From assembly GCA_020831535.1 (NCBI GenBank), contig JAFIGF010000245.1, forward strand, positions 1 to 33,760: a stretch of DNA of 33,760 nucleotides, read 5' to 3'. Each line of letters starts with the position of its first letter. Position 1 is the first letter of the stretch. Shown here one piece after another: positions 32,455 to 33,760 of the stretch. The notes beneath the pieces are model-generated. The model was not told where the DNA came from, did not search any database, and saw only the letters and a list, made by a program, of their open reading frames with translations. The position numbers and the translations under genes were made by a program. The DNA comes from Opitutales bacterium (GTDB lineage: Bacteria; Verrucomicrobiota; Verrucomicrobiia; Opitutales; T3Sed10-336).

Positions 32455-33760
32455 ATGTCGCTTCGGTCCCCCTTTCTTTCCCTGTTGTTTTTGATGGCTG
32501 CTTCTTTTTCTACCTCCGGGTTGCAGGCCGATTTGTTTCCCTTGCCGTATCCTTCCGATCTGGACCCGTACTGGGGCGACCCGGATCAGGATCCGGAGCA
32601 ACGGGACCGTTTCCGGAATTCTCATCAAATGACGCCCTTCACCATTTCCTGGCCGATCAATGAGGGAAATCTATTTACTGATTGGGGGCACTTTCGGCTT
32701 AGCCGGAATATGATCAATGGACGACCTTTCCAAGCGTTGAAAATCGATTTGGATGGCGAGCGGGAATCGCCTCGTGCCTTGCGCGATGCCTTCGAGAATA
32801 AACCTTGGAAGGACGGGAACCGTTTGCGGATTTCGGTCCTGTCTCCTCCTGCGGACCAAACCCCTCCCCGGGGTGGTTGGCCAGTGGTTTTCACCTTTCC
32901 CGGGGCTGGTGGCGTGGGGCGGGATGAGATTCGGCCGGACCGTATGGGGGGGACCCTCCTTTGGGCGTCCGGTTACTATCGGGAAAACATGCCGGCCTAT
33001 GTGATTGCCTTTCATCCGGCTAGCCGTCCTTTCAGTTATCGGGATGGGGGGGAGATGGGGATTTCGACGAGTGCGACCTGGGAAGCCTACCTGGAGGTGG
33101 TTGACGCATTTGCGGAGCGCGAGGACGTCAATCCCAACCGGCTCTATGCGATCGGGCATTCGATGGGAGGCACGAGTACGTGGTACCTGATGCGGGATCG
33201 CCCGGGATTGCTGGCGGCGGCCGTGCCCAATGCCGGGCAACCGCCGGCTGATGAGGAGGATTATGTCAAGCTGCTCGATACCCCGATTTTGATGATTCAG
33301 GGGCATAACGATCATTGGGTGGGTTCATCCTCCTACATCTGGGCCTATGAACAACTGATGGCGGTGAATCATCCCCGGGTACGTTTTTGGGAGATTCAGG
33401 ATATTGGCCACAGTGGGGGCTCGATGGAGTTAACGATCATCCACCAGTGGATGTATCAACAGGAACGGGGTTCCGAAGCTCCGCCCCAACCGCCTTTCCG
33501 CGAATCGGCGGCGCGCTCCTGGCAGGATCGGGATGGGCGGGCGATTGAGGCTGTTTTTCATACCTATGAGAATGGGCAGGTCCACCTCATCCTGCCTGAT
33601 GATACGCCCGTACAGGTACCCCTGGCGCGTTTCAGTGAGACCGACCGGGATCATTTGTTTGAACTCACCCGGGTACGCATCTGGCGCAATAAGGAAGGGG
33701 TTGAAGTGGAGGCCAAATTGCTGGAAGTCAAAGCCGACAGCGTGGAAATCGAACGGGCCG
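32455..33760 (+). CDS. Secreted alpha/beta hydrolase with C-terminal SHD1-like repeats, 3' end outside the window
   Basis: The frame opens at ATG 32455, with a signal peptide (SLRSPFLSLLFLMAASFSTS, to about residue 25), and stays open to the right edge (435 codons). The hydrolase shows GGWPVVFTFPGAGGVG (oxyanion region), the nucleophile elbow GHSMGG (S236), MIQGHNDHWVG and IGHSGGS, the last two fitting the acid and histidine of the triad. After about residue 350, SWQDRDGRAIEAVFHTYENG to PLARFSETDRDHL is an SHD1-like domain, and RIWRNKEGVEVEAKLLEV begins a second one. It resembles PHB-depolymerase-like or carbohydrate esterases; the substrate is unknown. It ends in the next sequence. Confidence 0.85.
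   Translation, partial: MSLRSPFLSLLFLMAASFSTSGLQADLFPLPYPSDLDPYWGDPDQDPEQRDRFRNSHQMTPFTISWPINEGNLFTDWGHFRLSRNMINGRPFQALKIDLDGERESPRALRDAFENKPWKDGNRLRISVLSPPADQTPPRGGWPVVFTFPGAGGVGRDEIRPDRMGGTLLWASGYYRENMPAYVIAFHPASRPFSYRDGGEMGISTSATWEAYLEVVDAFAEREDVNPNRLYAIGHSMGGTSTWYLMRDRPGLLAAAVPNAGQPPADEEDYVKLLDTPILMIQGHNDHWVGSSSYIWAYEQLMAVNHPRVRFWEIQDIGHSGGSMELTIIHQWMYQQERGSEAPPQPPFRESAARSWQDRDGRAIEAVFHTYENGQVHLILPDDTPVQVPLARFSETDRDHLFELTRVRIWRNKEGVEVEAKLLEVKADSVEIERA

Overview
The window (about 33.8 kb, moderately GC-rich) reads as a chromosome segment of a Gram-negative, probably marine bacterium. My best guess is Verrucomicrobiota, class Opitutae. The reasons are two secreted proteins carrying SHD1-like (SLA1 homology domain 1-like) segments, a long PstC and PstA of the type with big insertions, outer-membrane porin and lipoprotein genes, very weak Shine-Dalgarno sequences, and GC-rich palindromic repeats in the gaps. 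This placement is an inference; no rRNA or other phylogenetic marker is present.

Layout. 1-1244 (minus) is a GT1 glycosyltransferase that runs off the left edge. 1455-6179 is a 1574-residue secreted multidomain protein. 6361-7509 is an OprP/OprO-type porin. 7641-9678 is the phosphate two-component system phoB-phoR. 10125-12166 holds a GT4 lipid-type glycosyltransferase and a diacylglycerol-kinase-family enzyme with overlapping ends. 12167-13575 is a repeat island without a credible gene. 13576-14403 is a metallophosphoesterase of the LpxH-like/PlcP family. 14404-15384 is a REP-associated transposase (RAYT) between two copies of a 143-bp direct repeat. 15559-22296 is pstS-pstC-pstA-pstB-phoU. 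22381-24716 (minus) is mtnP-comF-accD. 24870-25850 is a lipoprotein gene with an in-frame amber codon. 25847-26248 is a small membrane protein. 26279-28135 is a divergent ArsR regulator and FAD disulfide oxidoreductase pair. 28451-29218 is an SHD1-thioredoxin protein, 29397-31436 a secreted beta-helix protein, 31562-32290 a TauE/SafE permease, and 32455 to the right edge a secreted alpha/beta hydrolase with SHD1-like repeats.

The left two thirds looks like one phosphate-starvation locus. Three promoters (giant secreted protein, porin, pstS) carry the same element: three six-base half-sites at exact 11-bp intervals, xxTxAC-N5-CGCCAT-N5-xGTxAC, with the middle CGCCAT identical in all three. I read this as the local PhoB box. 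Between phoBR and pst lie the three enzyme types expected for phosphorus-sparing membrane remodelling: a PlcP-like phospholipase C that would release diacylglycerol from phospholipid, a GT4 enzyme that would glycosylate it, and a lipid kinase that could return it to phosphatidate. The pst genes import phosphate, the porin would admit it through the outer membrane, and PhoBR/PhoU would control the set. The enzymatic roles are family-based inference.
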